This document shows positions 1-8,168 of a stretch of DNA of 45,822 bases, in pieces. The position numbers and the translations under genes were made by a program. The notes beneath the pieces are model-generated. The model was not told the DNA's origin. It saw only the letters and a list, made by a program, of their open reading frames with translations, and searched no databases. This DNA comes from Clostridiales bacterium. Its GTDB lineage: Bacteria > Bacillota > Clostridia > Oscillospirales > CAG-272. Positions within the stretch are counted from its first letter, which is position 1. The number at the start of each line of letters is the position of its first letter. The stretch is taken from assembly GCA_012800735.1 (NCBI GenBank), contig JAAZIU010000003.1, forward strand, positions 1 to 45,822. Direction: 5' to 3'.

Positions 1-520
1 ACGGCGACGGAGAAGGCGACGCGCCGCGCAAAGTCAGCGAAAGCGTCCTCGCGTAAGAGTCCCAGACATAGGTTTCCTTATAATAATCGGCGAGGTCGTC
101 TACATAAGCTATGGTACGGCCGCCGACATTATAGCTCTTTACCGCATTTCCGTTAAAATAGGTGACGATATCGGTGAAATATACCTCGCCGGCGCGGGAA
201 CCGACTTTTCCGGTGTTTGCGCCCGGCTCATACCCGCCGATTATTCGCTTTGATGTGTTGCGGGTCACGCTGAGCGTCCGCGCTCCTGCGCTCCAGACAA
301 CGTCGAAGCCGTAATTTGCAAGGTCTTCGACGACAACGGCGGTGTAGCCGTCAATGTTATAGGAGCGGATTGGGATATTATTGATATAAGTGACTATGTC
401 GGTATAAAGGTAATAGTTTACGACATCGCCGTTTTTGAATGCTGCCGAAGAAGGGATAAAAAATGTAAGGAGCATTAAAAACGTAAGCGCCGCCGACATT
501 ATCCGCAGCGTTTTTTTCAT
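1..520 (-). CDS. Stalk-domain surface protein, 3' truncated by window edge
   Basis: This gene begins at the ATG at 520 and runs off the left edge, so about 173 residues are visible. There is an N-terminal signal peptide (MKK start, hydrophobic core, SSAAF region) followed by two related modules. The first contains TDIVTYINN and SYNIDGYTAVVVEDLANYGF, the second YFTDIVTYF and SYNVGGRTIAYVDDLA, each ending in a W...ARTLS strand. They resemble the copper amine oxidase N-terminal-like stalk domain of Firmicutes exported proteins. The last visible residues form a Ser-Pro linker, after which Ig-like domains would be expected from the neighbouring paralogue at 771-2498, which is nearly identical over this part. 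An AAAGGA ribosome binding site precedes the ATG, and a consensus promoter lies at 574-602. The molecular role is unknown; secretion and surface location are inferred. Confidence 0.85.
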   Translation of the reverse strand, partial: MKKTLRIMSAALTFLMLLTFFIPSSAAFKNGDVVNYYLYTDIVTYINNIPIRSYNIDGYTAVVVEDLANYGFDVVWSAGARTLSVTRNTSKRIIGGYEPGANTGKVGSRAGEVYFTDIVTYFNGNAVKSYNVGGRTIAYVDDLADYYKETYVWDSYARTLSLTLRGASPSPSP

Positions 521-573
521 GATACAATCCTTTCGGTTTTTCGGTTTTGTGTTCGTGATTTACAGCTGATTTT

Positions 574-602
574 ATTTTACCATAATACCGGCAAAATGTC
601 AA
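574..602 (-). promoter_or_regulatory. Sigma-A promoter of the truncated stalk gene
   Basis: On the minus strand TTGACA is followed by a 17-bp spacer and TAAAAT. The spacer ends in TGG, giving an extended -10 (TGn). It lies about 55 bases upstream of the ATG at 520 and downstream of the preceding gene's terminator, so this paralogue has its own transcription unit. Confidence 0.75.
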
Positions 603-644
603 GAATATAAATTGACGCGGCGGCGGGTCTGCAAAGAAATTCAA

Positions 645-679
645 TCAAAAAACCGGAGCCGTAAAAAGCTCCGATTTTT
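645..679 (-). terminator. Terminator after the 771-2498 gene
   Basis: CGGAGC (654-659) pairs with GCTCCG (668-673). Flanking A and T runs extend the stem and give a T tract on the minus strand. It lies about 90 bases beyond the stop of the stalk/Ig gene. Confidence 0.65.
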
Positions 680-770
680 ATCAGGTTTTTAAGCAAAAGC
701 GGCATTTTTCAATAGAATGATATCGCTTTAAACGGTACTAAAGGATTCTGCCGCTCAATCGACGAAAATA

Positions 771-2498
771 TCAAGGTAATATGGGAGGTAAAGTGAATTT
801 TTCCACTTTGCAGGATTTTGTTTCGACGACATTGCCTTTTACATCGGTAACAGTGCAGCGATAATAATATGCGCTTTTGTCTCCCGGATAGTAATCGGTG
901 ATTGTTTTCGTCGTGCAGCCGGCATCTGTATAAACAATACCTAATAAAGGAAACCAGGACCCGATTTGCCACTTATATTTATAAGGCGCGAGTCCTCCCT
1001 CCGCCTCACAGGTAATGGTGAAAGGAATGCCGGAAAGGACGGACAGCGATTCGCGGTCAAGAGTTGCCGTAAGGGGAGTCGTGGACGGAGTTTTATAAAA
1101 ATTCACTTTGCAGGGTTCTGTCTCGAAAACATTACCGTTTGAATCAGTAACTATACAGCGGTAATAAGTTGGATTTAGTATAAAAAGAATACCGTCGCCA
1201 AGTCCTGTACCTTTGTATGTTTTCGTAGTGCAGTTAAGTTTGGAATAATCGATTCCCTGATAAACTGACAACTTAACCCCGTATTCCCACTCATAGGTAT
1301 ATGATCCTACTCCTCCCTGCGCATTACAGGTGATTGAGAAGTTATCGCTTCCGTAAACATTGAGCGAACTTGGGTCAAGAGTTGCCGTAAGGGGATTTAT
1401 CGGAACTAAATCTTTAAGCGTTATTTTCAAAGGAGCCGTTTCGGCTACCGTACCGTTTTTGTCGATTACGGCGCACTTGAGATACTGAGTTGTCGGGGCG
1501 GGATCTGGCTTGAAGCTGATTGTCTTTGCGGTGGATGCTATTGCGGTGAAGTTTGATAAAGAGGTACCGTGATACCACTGGTATGTATAAGGAGCCTTGC
1601 CTCCGTTTTCGGTTACCGATATTGTGAAAGTTTCGGTTGAGAAAACCGAGATTGTTTCAAAAGGAAGAGTTACAGTAAAAGTACCGGACTGAGCAGTTGA
1701 TACCGATACCGATTCCGATGTAACCGTGTCGGACTCCGAATCAATGATAACGCAGCGGTAATAGTTGGGGTTGTCAAGGTCTGCGTCGGAGACGAAGAAA
1801 GTCATCTTTCTTGAAGTATATGTTGTGTTGCTCCAGCTTCCGGACGAACCTTGTTTTACCTGCCACTGATAGGAATAGGGAGCTGCGCCGCCTTTTACCG
1901 TTACTTCAAAGGAAATCGCATCGCCCTTATTCGCCACGACATTTTTCGGCTGAGCCGTAATCGCAAGCGGCGATGCGGGCGGGGGCGGAGGAGGCGGAGC
2001 GCCGCGCAGGGTCAGAGAAAGAGTACGCGCATAGGGATCCCAGACATAGGCATCCTTATAAAATTCCGCAAGGTCATCGACATAAGCTATCGTGCGGCCG
2101 CCGATGTTATAGCTCTTTACGACTTGACCGTCAAAATAGGTGATTATGTCTGTGAAATACACCTCGCCGGCGCGGTTGCCGACTTTTCCGGTGTTTGCTC
2201 CCGGCTCAAATCCGCCTATAATACGCTTTGACGTATTACGAGTCACGCTGAGCGTGCGCGCGCTTGCGCTCCATACGACATCAAAGCCGTAGTTCGCAAG
2301 GTCTTCGACGACTACGGCGGTGTAGCCGTCAATATTATAGGAGCGGATCGGGATTTTGTTGATGTAAGTGACTATGTCGGTATAGAGGTAATAGTTTACC
2401 ACATCTCCGTTCTTAAACGCCGCCGCCGAAGGTATCATAAACGTAAGAAGCATTAAAAACGTGAGCGCAGCCGAGATAGTCCGGCGCATTTTTTTCAT
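771..2498 (-). CDS. Secreted stalk-domain protein with four Ig-like domains
   Basis: A 575-residue exported protein. Residues 1-27 form a signal peptide. Residues about 28-165 contain two copper amine oxidase N-like stalk modules (TDIVTYINK...GYTAVVVEDLANYGF and YFTDIITYF...GRTIAYVDDLAEF). A poly-Pro linker (seven prolines, about residue 170) leads to four Ig-like domains of about 95 residues. These show the C-strand W (YQWQ, YQWY, YEWE, YKWQ) and the F-strand Y-x-C or L-K-C. Domains 3 and 4 also have a first cysteine (ITCNAQGG, ITCEAEGG), so a classic disulfide is possible. There is no sorting motif or C-terminal membrane helix, so it is probably released or wall-bound through the stalk modules. 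The ATG at 2498 is supported by AAAGGA. Function is unknown; a carbohydrate- or surface-binding role is inference. Confidence 0.9.
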   Translation of the reverse strand: MKKMRRTISAALTFLMLLTFMIPSAAAFKNGDVVNYYLYTDIVTYINKIPIRSYNIDGYTAVVVEDLANYGFDVVWSASARTLSVTRNTSKRIIGGFEPGANTGKVGNRAGEVYFTDIITYFDGQVVKSYNIGGRTIAYVDDLAEFYKDAYVWDPYARTLSLTLRGAPPPPPPPASPLAITAQPKNVVANKGDAISFEVTVKGGAAPYSYQWQVKQGSSGSWSNTTYTSRKMTFFVSDADLDNPNYYRCVIIDSESDTVTSESVSVSTAQSGTFTVTLPFETISVFSTETFTISVTENGGKAPYTYQWYHGTSLSNFTAIASTAKTISFKPDPAPTTQYLKCAVIDKNGTVAETAPLKITLKDLVPINPLTATLDPSSLNVYGSDNFSITCNAQGGVGSYTYEWEYGVKLSVYQGIDYSKLNCTTKTYKGTGLGDGILFILNPTYYRCIVTDSNGNVFETEPCKVNFYKTPSTTPLTATLDRESLSVLSGIPFTITCEAEGGLAPYKYKWQIGSWFPLLGIVYTDAGCTTKTITDYYPGDKSAYYYRCTVTDVKGNVVETKSCKVEKFTLPPILP

Positions 2499-2547
2499 GA
2501 TAAATTCCTTTCATTTTTAGTTCATAGTGAAATCCTTTTCTAAAAAT

Positions 2548-2576
2548 ATTTTACCACATACTATGATAAAAGTCAA
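2548..2576 (-). promoter_or_regulatory. Sigma-A promoter of the stalk/Ig gene
   Basis: TTGACT, a 17-bp spacer ending in TGG, then TAAAAT on the minus strand, about 50 bases upstream of the ATG. The same -10 and spacer ending occur at 574-602, so the promoter was probably duplicated with the gene. Confidence 0.75.
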
Positions 2577-2685
2577 TAAAAATTACAAAAAAATCTATGA
2601 AATCATAAGTATTTTTGTTAAAATAATTCGAGGATATTTTAACCTGAAATTCATTTTTTTGTCAGAAATAAACGCCGGTTATATA

Positions 2686-2713
2686 TAAAAAACCGCCGGC
2701 ATGAAACCGGCGG
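2686..2713 (-). terminator. Terminator after the 2765-4243 gene
   Basis: Minus-strand hairpin with a CCGCCGG/CCGGCGG stem (2693-2699 with 2707-2713), a 7-base loop and a following run of T residues (A run at 2687-2692 on the plus strand). It lies about 50 bases past the stop codon of the solute-binding lipoprotein gene. Confidence 0.8.
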
Positions 2714-2764
2714 GAACTGAATTCGGATGATTTAAATGCTGATTATTTATCTTACACGTATATC

Positions 2765-4243
2765 TTAATACATATCCTCATACGCAAGGTAGCTTTCGTA
2801 GACCTTCTCGTAGTGCTTATTTGCTTTCTTAAGGCGCTTCGTTACATATGAAGTGAAGTCGGTTGTGTCTTCGCGCAGGGTAAAACCCAGAATATAGGAC
2901 AAGTCGTTATAGTAACCGAGGTTGACGCCGAAATCATATACAACCGAGTCGAGGATAAGATATATCATGCCTTCCGACTCGTTATCGCGGGAGGCTTTTG
3001 ATACAAGCATTTTGTCGACATATTCGGGCAGCACATTGCGGCGGCTCTCGGCGCAAAGCAACTCGGAAACGGTGCCGCACAGCTCTATGTTCTTGACATT
3101 GATCGGAACCATAAGAAAGCTGCCCAGCTCAAACGACATATAGTCTGCCTGAAGATCGTCGTATTTCGGGAAGGGGATAATTCCGAAATCCGTCTCCATC
3201 GAGCGGTAATGCGTAGCGTATCCGAGTCCTCCCTCGATTTCAAACAGCGCGTGATTGTCGGCAAAGGATACCCAGGTCGCCGGATCGGAGCCGTATTTCC
3301 AGACTTTTGCGGCATTTGTTCCGTAAATAAGGTCATGAAGCTTCGTAAATATATTAAATGTCTTCTCGTTGTCGACGGCGACGGTCGGAAAGTCATTTTC
3401 GTCTTTTTCGACGACGAACTGATTGCAGCCGGCAAGGAAGCCCATGAATTGGTAGTCCGCCATTCCTATCATGCCGTAGAGGTCTTCGACTCCGTAAACT
3501 CCGTCGCCGTTCAGATCCGCCGAAACCATCTTCGAAATCGAGCAGAATTTGTCAAGCGTCCACTTGCCGTCATCCACGAGGGTGTAGAGGTCTTCAATAT
3601 TATAATCTTTATGTATCTGCTTGTTGAAAAAGATACACATCGGCGAGGTGATGAAGTAGTTGCCGGTGGCAAGAGGCAGAATGCCCTTAATCGAAAGGGT
3701 TTCGTTCATGCTCTGATTCCAGTACGGCTGTGTAAAATCGACATTCGGAACGCGATTCCAGTCGTGGACAAGCCGCTGGCTTATAATGTCCGGAATCGCG
3801 TGGATAGAGTGGTTGATTACAAGATCATACGCGCTGTCGCCCGACATTACCGCTTTTTTAAGCGTCGGTTCGGTATCGACTATACTCGGAATCATTTTAT
3901 AAACGATGTCGATATCGAGCCGCTCTTCAACGGCTCTGCGGGTAAGATAAATCGCGTCCTCGACAACATCTCCGGTTTCCTCATCCTTCGGCGGTTCATC
4001 TCCGATGCCGAGTATTACAAATTCAAGTCCGTCAAAAGTCTCATCGGGAACGACAGGGTCGTCGAAGACAAGATATTTCGACGCATACTCGGAAAACTTC
4101 GATGTCGTCTCGGCTTCGGTCTGCGCAGTTTCATTCGCCGACGTTGTAACGGCGGCGCCGTCCTTACCGCCGCAGCCGGATACAACCGCCGTGCTGATAA
4201 TTAAAATGACAAGCAATAAAACAGATAACAGTCTTTTTTGCAT
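2765..4243 (-). CDS. Extracellular solute-binding lipoprotein (ABC type)
   Basis: A 492-residue lipoprotein resembling family 1 (sugar-type) ABC solute-binding proteins. The signal peptide ends in the lipobox VVSGC with the acylated Cys at 24, followed by a Thr/Glu-rich linker. Around residue 243 there is a DLNGDGVYGVED loop, an EF-hand/dockerin-like calcium-binding pattern that recurs at the same place in the three other solute-binding proteins of this window. No permease or ATPase gene is adjacent, so its transporter partner must be elsewhere, or it serves as a binding or sensing lipoprotein. The gene is monocistronic, with its own promoter (4280-4308), a GGGAGG ribosome binding site and a terminator (2686-2713). 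The ligand cannot be read from the sequence; an oligosaccharide is likely given the family and neighbours. Confidence 0.85.
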   Translation of the reverse strand: MQKRLLSVLLLVILIISTAVVSGCGGKDGAAVTTSANETAQTEAETTSKFSEYASKYLVFDDPVVPDETFDGLEFVILGIGDEPPKDEETGDVVEDAIYLTRRAVEERLDIDIVYKMIPSIVDTEPTLKKAVMSGDSAYDLVINHSIHAIPDIISQRLVHDWNRVPNVDFTQPYWNQSMNETLSIKGILPLATGNYFITSPMCIFFNKQIHKDYNIEDLYTLVDDGKWTLDKFCSISKMVSADLNGDGVYGVEDLYGMIGMADYQFMGFLAGCNQFVVEKDENDFPTVAVDNEKTFNIFTKLHDLIYGTNAAKVWKYGSDPATWVSFADNHALFEIEGGLGYATHYRSMETDFGIIPFPKYDDLQADYMSFELGSFLMVPINVKNIELCGTVSELLCAESRRNVLPEYVDKMLVSKASRDNESEGMIYLILDSVVYDFGVNLGYYNDLSYILGFTLREDTTDFTSYVTKRLKKANKHYEKVYESYLAYEDMY

Positions 4244-4279
4244 AATATACCTCCCAAATCAAACTAAATTCACAAGATA

Positions 4280-4308
4280 ATTGTACCATATGTTTAACAA
4301 ATTGTCAA
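4280..4308 (-). promoter_or_regulatory. Sigma-A promoter of the 2765-4243 lipoprotein gene
   Basis: Minus-strand TTGACA, 17-bp spacer ending in TGG, TACAAT. It is about 40 bases upstream of the ATG at 4243. Confidence 0.8.
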
Positions 4309-4436
4309 TGATTATAAAAAACACTTGCAACTTTTTTTAATTTCGTTAAATATAAGCAGAAAAGTTTTAATAAAATAAAAATCAGCTCATATCCCGCGCT
4401 TTTTTAATAAGATTTTATCAAATTTGATATCCCCTA

Positions 4437-4465
4437 TTGAATAACGCGGAAATTAATGGTATAAT
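4437..4465 (+). promoter_or_regulatory. Sigma-A promoter of the glycosidase/ABC pair
   Basis: TTGAAT, a 17-bp spacer ending in TGG, then TATAAT. The expected start of transcription is near 4472. GGAGG at 4494-4498 sits 7 bases before the GTG at 4506 and decides that start codon. Confidence 0.8.
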
Positions 4466-4505
4466 AAATCCGTAACATTTAACACTTCACAATGGAGGTC
4501 ATACC

Positions 4506-7169
4506 GTGTTTACATTAAAAAACAAGTATCTCAGATACAGCTTTGATGAAAAGGGGCTGGTGCGCGAATACGCCGATGTCTCGACGGGCATCTCGTATCT
4601 TGCGCCGGATTCATACGCATTTTACCTTAGTACATTCAGTGGCGAAAAGGTAATTCCGAGTTCGGTTTCGGTATGCGGGAACATTATAGCCGTCCGATTT
4701 GACAATCCGGAGCTGGAATTTAAGATAGTTTATCTCGAAAAGGAAAAATATATCAAATTTACCATTCTTGACCAGAATCCGAAGGATGTCAAATACGGCT
4801 GCTTTATCTTAGCCGCCGTAAACACTACCGACAGGGACGGATTTGCGCCGTTCAGCAGCACCGCAAGATCCCTTTGCCTTAAGTGCAATATGCTTGAGCT
4901 GCCGGGGCGCTGCGAAAAGGTCGGCTCCATCGCTTACTCGAAGCTTGGCGCGGTCGGCGTTTCGTCGGCTTTGATAGGCGTTCCGCGAGATTTACTCGTC
5001 GAAGCGCTCGACTCGGCCATTGAGTTTCTAACCATAGACGACATCCCGATGACCGCCTTCGGCGGACAGCACGGCGCCGACGCTCCCGCCGCGCACGAAG
5101 ATTATGTTATCGCCAGCCTGATAAAAGAGATCGACGACGACGAATGGCTGAAGCCGCTGAAGCGGGTTAATATCCGTCAGGTCGACTTCCATCAGGGCGG
5201 AATGTACCGCCAGTCGGACTACGTTTTCCATCCGGAACTTTTCCCCGGCGGAGCGGCCGATTTCAAGAGAAAAGTCGCCGACACCCTTCACCGCAACGGA
5301 ATGCGCGCCGGACTTCACTCATACAGCGGAATGGTCGACGTAAATTCCAGATATGTAACGCCGATTCCGTCAAAGGATTTATACGCGCTGGCGGAATACA
5401 CCCTCGCGTGCGATCTCGGCGCGGATGATGAAACTCTTTATATCGAGGGAAGCTCGGAGTCCGTAGCAACGACTCAAGGTCCTCACGCTTATTCGAACGT
5501 GACCTGTCTTCTTATCGACGAGGAGATAGTCATATTCAAATCAAAGGGAGAGGGCGGCGCTCTCGGGTCTCTCCAGCGCGGCGCGCTCGGCACAAAAGCT
5601 GCGGCGCATGAAAAGGGCGCTTCGGTGCGTCATCTGCGCAATATGTACGGCTATTTCCAGTCGATACCGGGAAGCCCGCTTTTCTATAAACTCGCGCAGA
5701 ATAAGGCTATCGCTTTCAACGAAGGCGGCTTTGACATGATGTATTTCGACGGTCTTGAGTGCATCGGAAGCAGCTGTCCGGGAAATGAAAAAACCGAGGG
5801 GCTCGGCTGGTATTATGAAGCGCTGTTCGTTCGCGAAGTGCTGCGCGGCTGCAAAAAGACTCCGATAGTCGAGTATTCGACGCTGCATCCGCAGATTTGG
5901 GGGTCTCGTTCCCGCGCCGGCGCTTATGATATGCCTTACGCCGGATACAAGCAATTCCACGATATCCACTGCCGCGACAACGAGAGCAGTTCGCACCGTC
6001 GGCTGTTGCCGTCGCAGCTCGGCTGGCTCTCTCTCTGGCCGACCTTGGGCAATCCACCGGTTCACGACAACTGGATGGACAAGATCGAGTTCGACGACGA
6101 CGCGGATTATTTAGGCTGCAAGTCGATAGGCTTTGACTCAGGACTTTCTTACGCTATGCCGAAAGCATCCGATTACGAAAAATCGCCGGGGCTTTGTCGG
6201 AAAGCGGACAAGATGGCCGTCTATTCAAAGCTTCGGGAGCAGAAATACTTCTCTGCCGAGCTTCGCGAAAAGCTCAAAGCATACAAAACCGGTTACCGCC
6301 TGATCGAGAAAGACGGAAAATACTGCTTCGAGCGGCTTGAGCGGCTCTATACGCGCCCGTATTCATTCAAGGACGGCGAAAATGCGGGAACGGTTTTAAA
6401 TCCGTTTGACAGCCAGCAGCCGACTGTCCGCATTGTCGGCGAATGTACCGAAGACGCATCTGTTGAGCCGATTACGATAATTGAATTCGACCGCGAGCGC
6501 CCTGCCGCAGAACAGCAGCTTCTGTATCAATATCCGGCTGACAAGCCGCTTGACATCGACGGAAAAGAAGCTTTGGGGCTTTGGGTAAAAGGCAACGGCA
6601 AGGACGAATACATGAATGTCCGCCTTGAGGGACAGCACCCCTGGGGAGAGGGATTCGGCGACAATGTAATACACTTGGGTTTCGAGGGCTGGAGATATTT
6701 TAACCTCTGCGAATGCGACAACGGCGACTACGCCTATGTGGCGTTTGAAAACGATATCTTCGATATTGACAGCAAGAGCTATCTCTGGCAGCGCCTGCGC
6801 GAAGATTACAAATACAGCGGAATTGCGAGGATAAGGATACTCTTTACTTCGGGCGGAGAGGGAGTTTATCTCGGAGCGCTTACCGCGCGGCCGTTCAAAC
6901 CGTCTGCCATCAAAATCAATTCATTGAGCGCGAACGGCGCGACTCTCAACTTCAACTGCGACCTTACCCCCGGACGCTACATTGAATACGACCCGAAGAC
7001 AGGCAAAGCAGCTATCTTCGACCGTCTCGGAAATTCCGATCCGATCGGTGTCGAAGGGACGCTTAAGCTTACCGGCGGCGAAAATGAAGTCGTCGTTAAC
7101 GGCGAGGCTGACGGAACGAGGCGGGTTAAGGTTCATCTGCTTGTTGCGGGGGAGATAATCTCCGACTGA
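4506..7169 (+). CDS. Putative cytoplasmic TIM-barrel glycoside hydrolase
   Basis: An 887-residue protein with a GTG start and no signal peptide, so it probably acts in the cytoplasm on imported sugars. Residues about 1-200 are beta-rich, as in the N-terminal beta-sandwich of many glycosidases. Residues about 220-560 look like a (beta/alpha)8 barrel: VNIRQVDFHQGG and GMRAGLHSY early on, then FDMMYFDGLE near 410-420, where an Asp and a Glu end a beta-strand as catalytic acids often do, and PIVEYSTLHPQIWG near 452. Residues about 677-750 (LDIDGKEALGLWVKGNG, then a Trp- and Tyr-rich stretch) resemble a galactose-binding-like beta-sandwich. The overall pattern is closest to clan GH-D-like enzymes, but I cannot assign a family. 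It is followed after 44 bases by an ABC ATPase gene, probably in the same transcript. Confidence 0.6.
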   Translation: MFTLKNKYLRYSFDEKGLVREYADVSTGISYLAPDSYAFYLSTFSGEKVIPSSVSVCGNIIAVRFDNPELEFKIVYLEKEKYIKFTILDQNPKDVKYGCFILAAVNTTDRDGFAPFSSTARSLCLKCNMLELPGRCEKVGSIAYSKLGAVGVSSALIGVPRDLLVEALDSAIEFLTIDDIPMTAFGGQHGADAPAAHEDYVIASLIKEIDDDEWLKPLKRVNIRQVDFHQGGMYRQSDYVFHPELFPGGAADFKRKVADTLHRNGMRAGLHSYSGMVDVNSRYVTPIPSKDLYALAEYTLACDLGADDETLYIEGSSESVATTQGPHAYSNVTCLLIDEEIVIFKSKGEGGALGSLQRGALGTKAAAHEKGASVRHLRNMYGYFQSIPGSPLFYKLAQNKAIAFNEGGFDMMYFDGLECIGSSCPGNEKTEGLGWYYEALFVREVLRGCKKTPIVEYSTLHPQIWGSRSRAGAYDMPYAGYKQFHDIHCRDNESSSHRRLLPSQLGWLSLWPTLGNPPVHDNWMDKIEFDDDADYLGCKSIGFDSGLSYAMPKASDYEKSPGLCRKADKMAVYSKLREQKYFSAELREKLKAYKTGYRLIEKDGKYCFERLERLYTRPYSFKDGENAGTVLNPFDSQQPTVRIVGECTEDASVEPITIIEFDRERPAAEQQLLYQYPADKPLDIDGKEALGLWVKGNGKDEYMNVRLEGQHPWGEGFGDNVIHLGFEGWRYFNLCECDNGDYAYVAFENDIFDIDSKSYLWQRLREDYKYSGIARIRILFTSGGEGVYLGALTARPFKPSAIKINSLSANGATLNFNCDLTPGRYIEYDPKTGKAAIFDRLGNSDPIGVEGTLKLTGGENEVVVNGEADGTRRVKVHLLVAGEIISD

Positions 7170-7213
7170 ATACAGTTCATGCGACGGGAAATCCGGGATT
7201 GAGGTGACAGACA

Positions 7214-8113
7214 ATGAAACTAAAGCTTAACGACGTGACAAAATCCTATGGTTCGAATCTTGCGCTTTCCGGTTTTACGGCGACATTTACGCCGGGAATC
7301 TGGGCGCTGCTCGGTCCGAACGGCTCAGGCAAGTCGACTCTGATGAATATAATCACCGACAACCTCAAAGCCGACAGAGGAGAGATTACCTATGTACCGG
7401 ACAGCGGTGAAGAGGAAAATGCGCTGAAAATGGGCGTCCGATTCCGCGAAAAGTTGGGTTTTATGCCTCAGTATCCCGGACTTTATCCGAATTTCACCGT
7501 CGAGCGGTTCATGTGGTACATGGCGGCGCTGAAAGACATAAAAAAAGACGAGGCGAAGAAGCAGATACCTGAAATCCTCGCCGCCGTCGAGCTTGACGAT
7601 GTACCCCGCCGCCGTATCGGCGCACTTTCCGGCGGTATGAAGCAGCGGCTGGCGCTGGCGCAGGCGGTGCTCGGCAATCCCGAGATACTGATCCTCGACG
7701 AGCCGACCGCAGGGCTTGACCCGAAGCAGCGGATAGCGATACGCAACTACATCTCAAAAATTTCTTTCAACAAAATCGTAATAATTGCGACGCACGTGGT
7801 TTCGGACATCGAGTTTATCGCTCACGGAGTGATAATGCTGAAAAAGGGAGTTATCGCCGACAACGCCCCGCCGCAGGAGCTGATAAAGAAGGTATCGGGG
7901 CAGGTTTGGAACATTGCCTGCGACGAGGGAGAAGTACAGGCGATGCAGCAAAAATACCGGGTCACAAACATATCCCGCGACGATGTGACCGGAAAAGCTG
8001 TCTTGCGCGTGCTATCCGCCGACAGGCCGGAAACTGCCGCCGCGGCTCCGGTTGCCCCCGGTCTCGAAGACTACTATTTATCGGTTTTCGGCGAGGGAGC
8101 CGAACGGCAATAA
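7214..8113 (+). CDS. ABC transporter ATP-binding protein without adjacent permease
   Basis: A 299-residue ATPase subunit. It has Walker A GPNGSGKST near residue 38, a Q-loop in GFMPQYPGLYP near 83, signature LSGGMKQRLALAQ near 138, Walker B ILILDEPTAGLDP near 158 and the H-loop in ATHVVSD near 195. About 90 C-terminal residues follow, as in ABC-2 type exporters of the BcrA/drug and lipid group rather than sugar importers. GAGGTGA precedes the ATG at 7214. It is downstream of the glycosidase gene and followed directly by a terminator, so no permease is encoded with it. It may pair with a membrane subunit elsewhere; its substrate is unknown. Confidence 0.9.
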   Translation: MKLKLNDVTKSYGSNLALSGFTATFTPGIWALLGPNGSGKSTLMNIITDNLKADRGEITYVPDSGEEENALKMGVRFREKLGFMPQYPGLYPNFTVERFMWYMAALKDIKKDEAKKQIPEILAAVELDDVPRRRIGALSGGMKQRLALAQAVLGNPEILILDEPTAGLDPKQRIAIRNYISKISFNKIVIIATHVVSDIEFIAHGVIMLKKGVIADNAPPQELIKKVSGQVWNIACDEGEVQAMQQKYRVTNISRDDVTGKAVLRVLSADRPETAAAAPVAPGLEDYYLSVFGEGAERQ

Positions 8114-8129
8114 TCGCAATAAAATAAAC

Positions 8130-8160
8130 AAGCAGCAGGCTGATTACTAGCCTGCTGCTT
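8130..8160. terminator. Bidirectional terminator between converging genes
   Basis: A perfect 11-bp stem, AGCAGCAGGCT at 8131-8141 with AGCCTGCTGCT at 8149-8159, around a 7-base loop. T-rich sequence follows on both strands. It separates the plus-strand ABC ATPase gene from the minus-strand lipoprotein gene. Confidence 0.7.
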
Positions 8161-8168
8161 ATCTTTGT

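Noticed and set aside
3209-4204. A 331-codon plus-strand open frame opposite the solute-binding lipoprotein gene
   Set aside because: It is antisense to a gene with a lipobox, promoter, ribosome binding site and terminator, and it has no domain pattern of its own.
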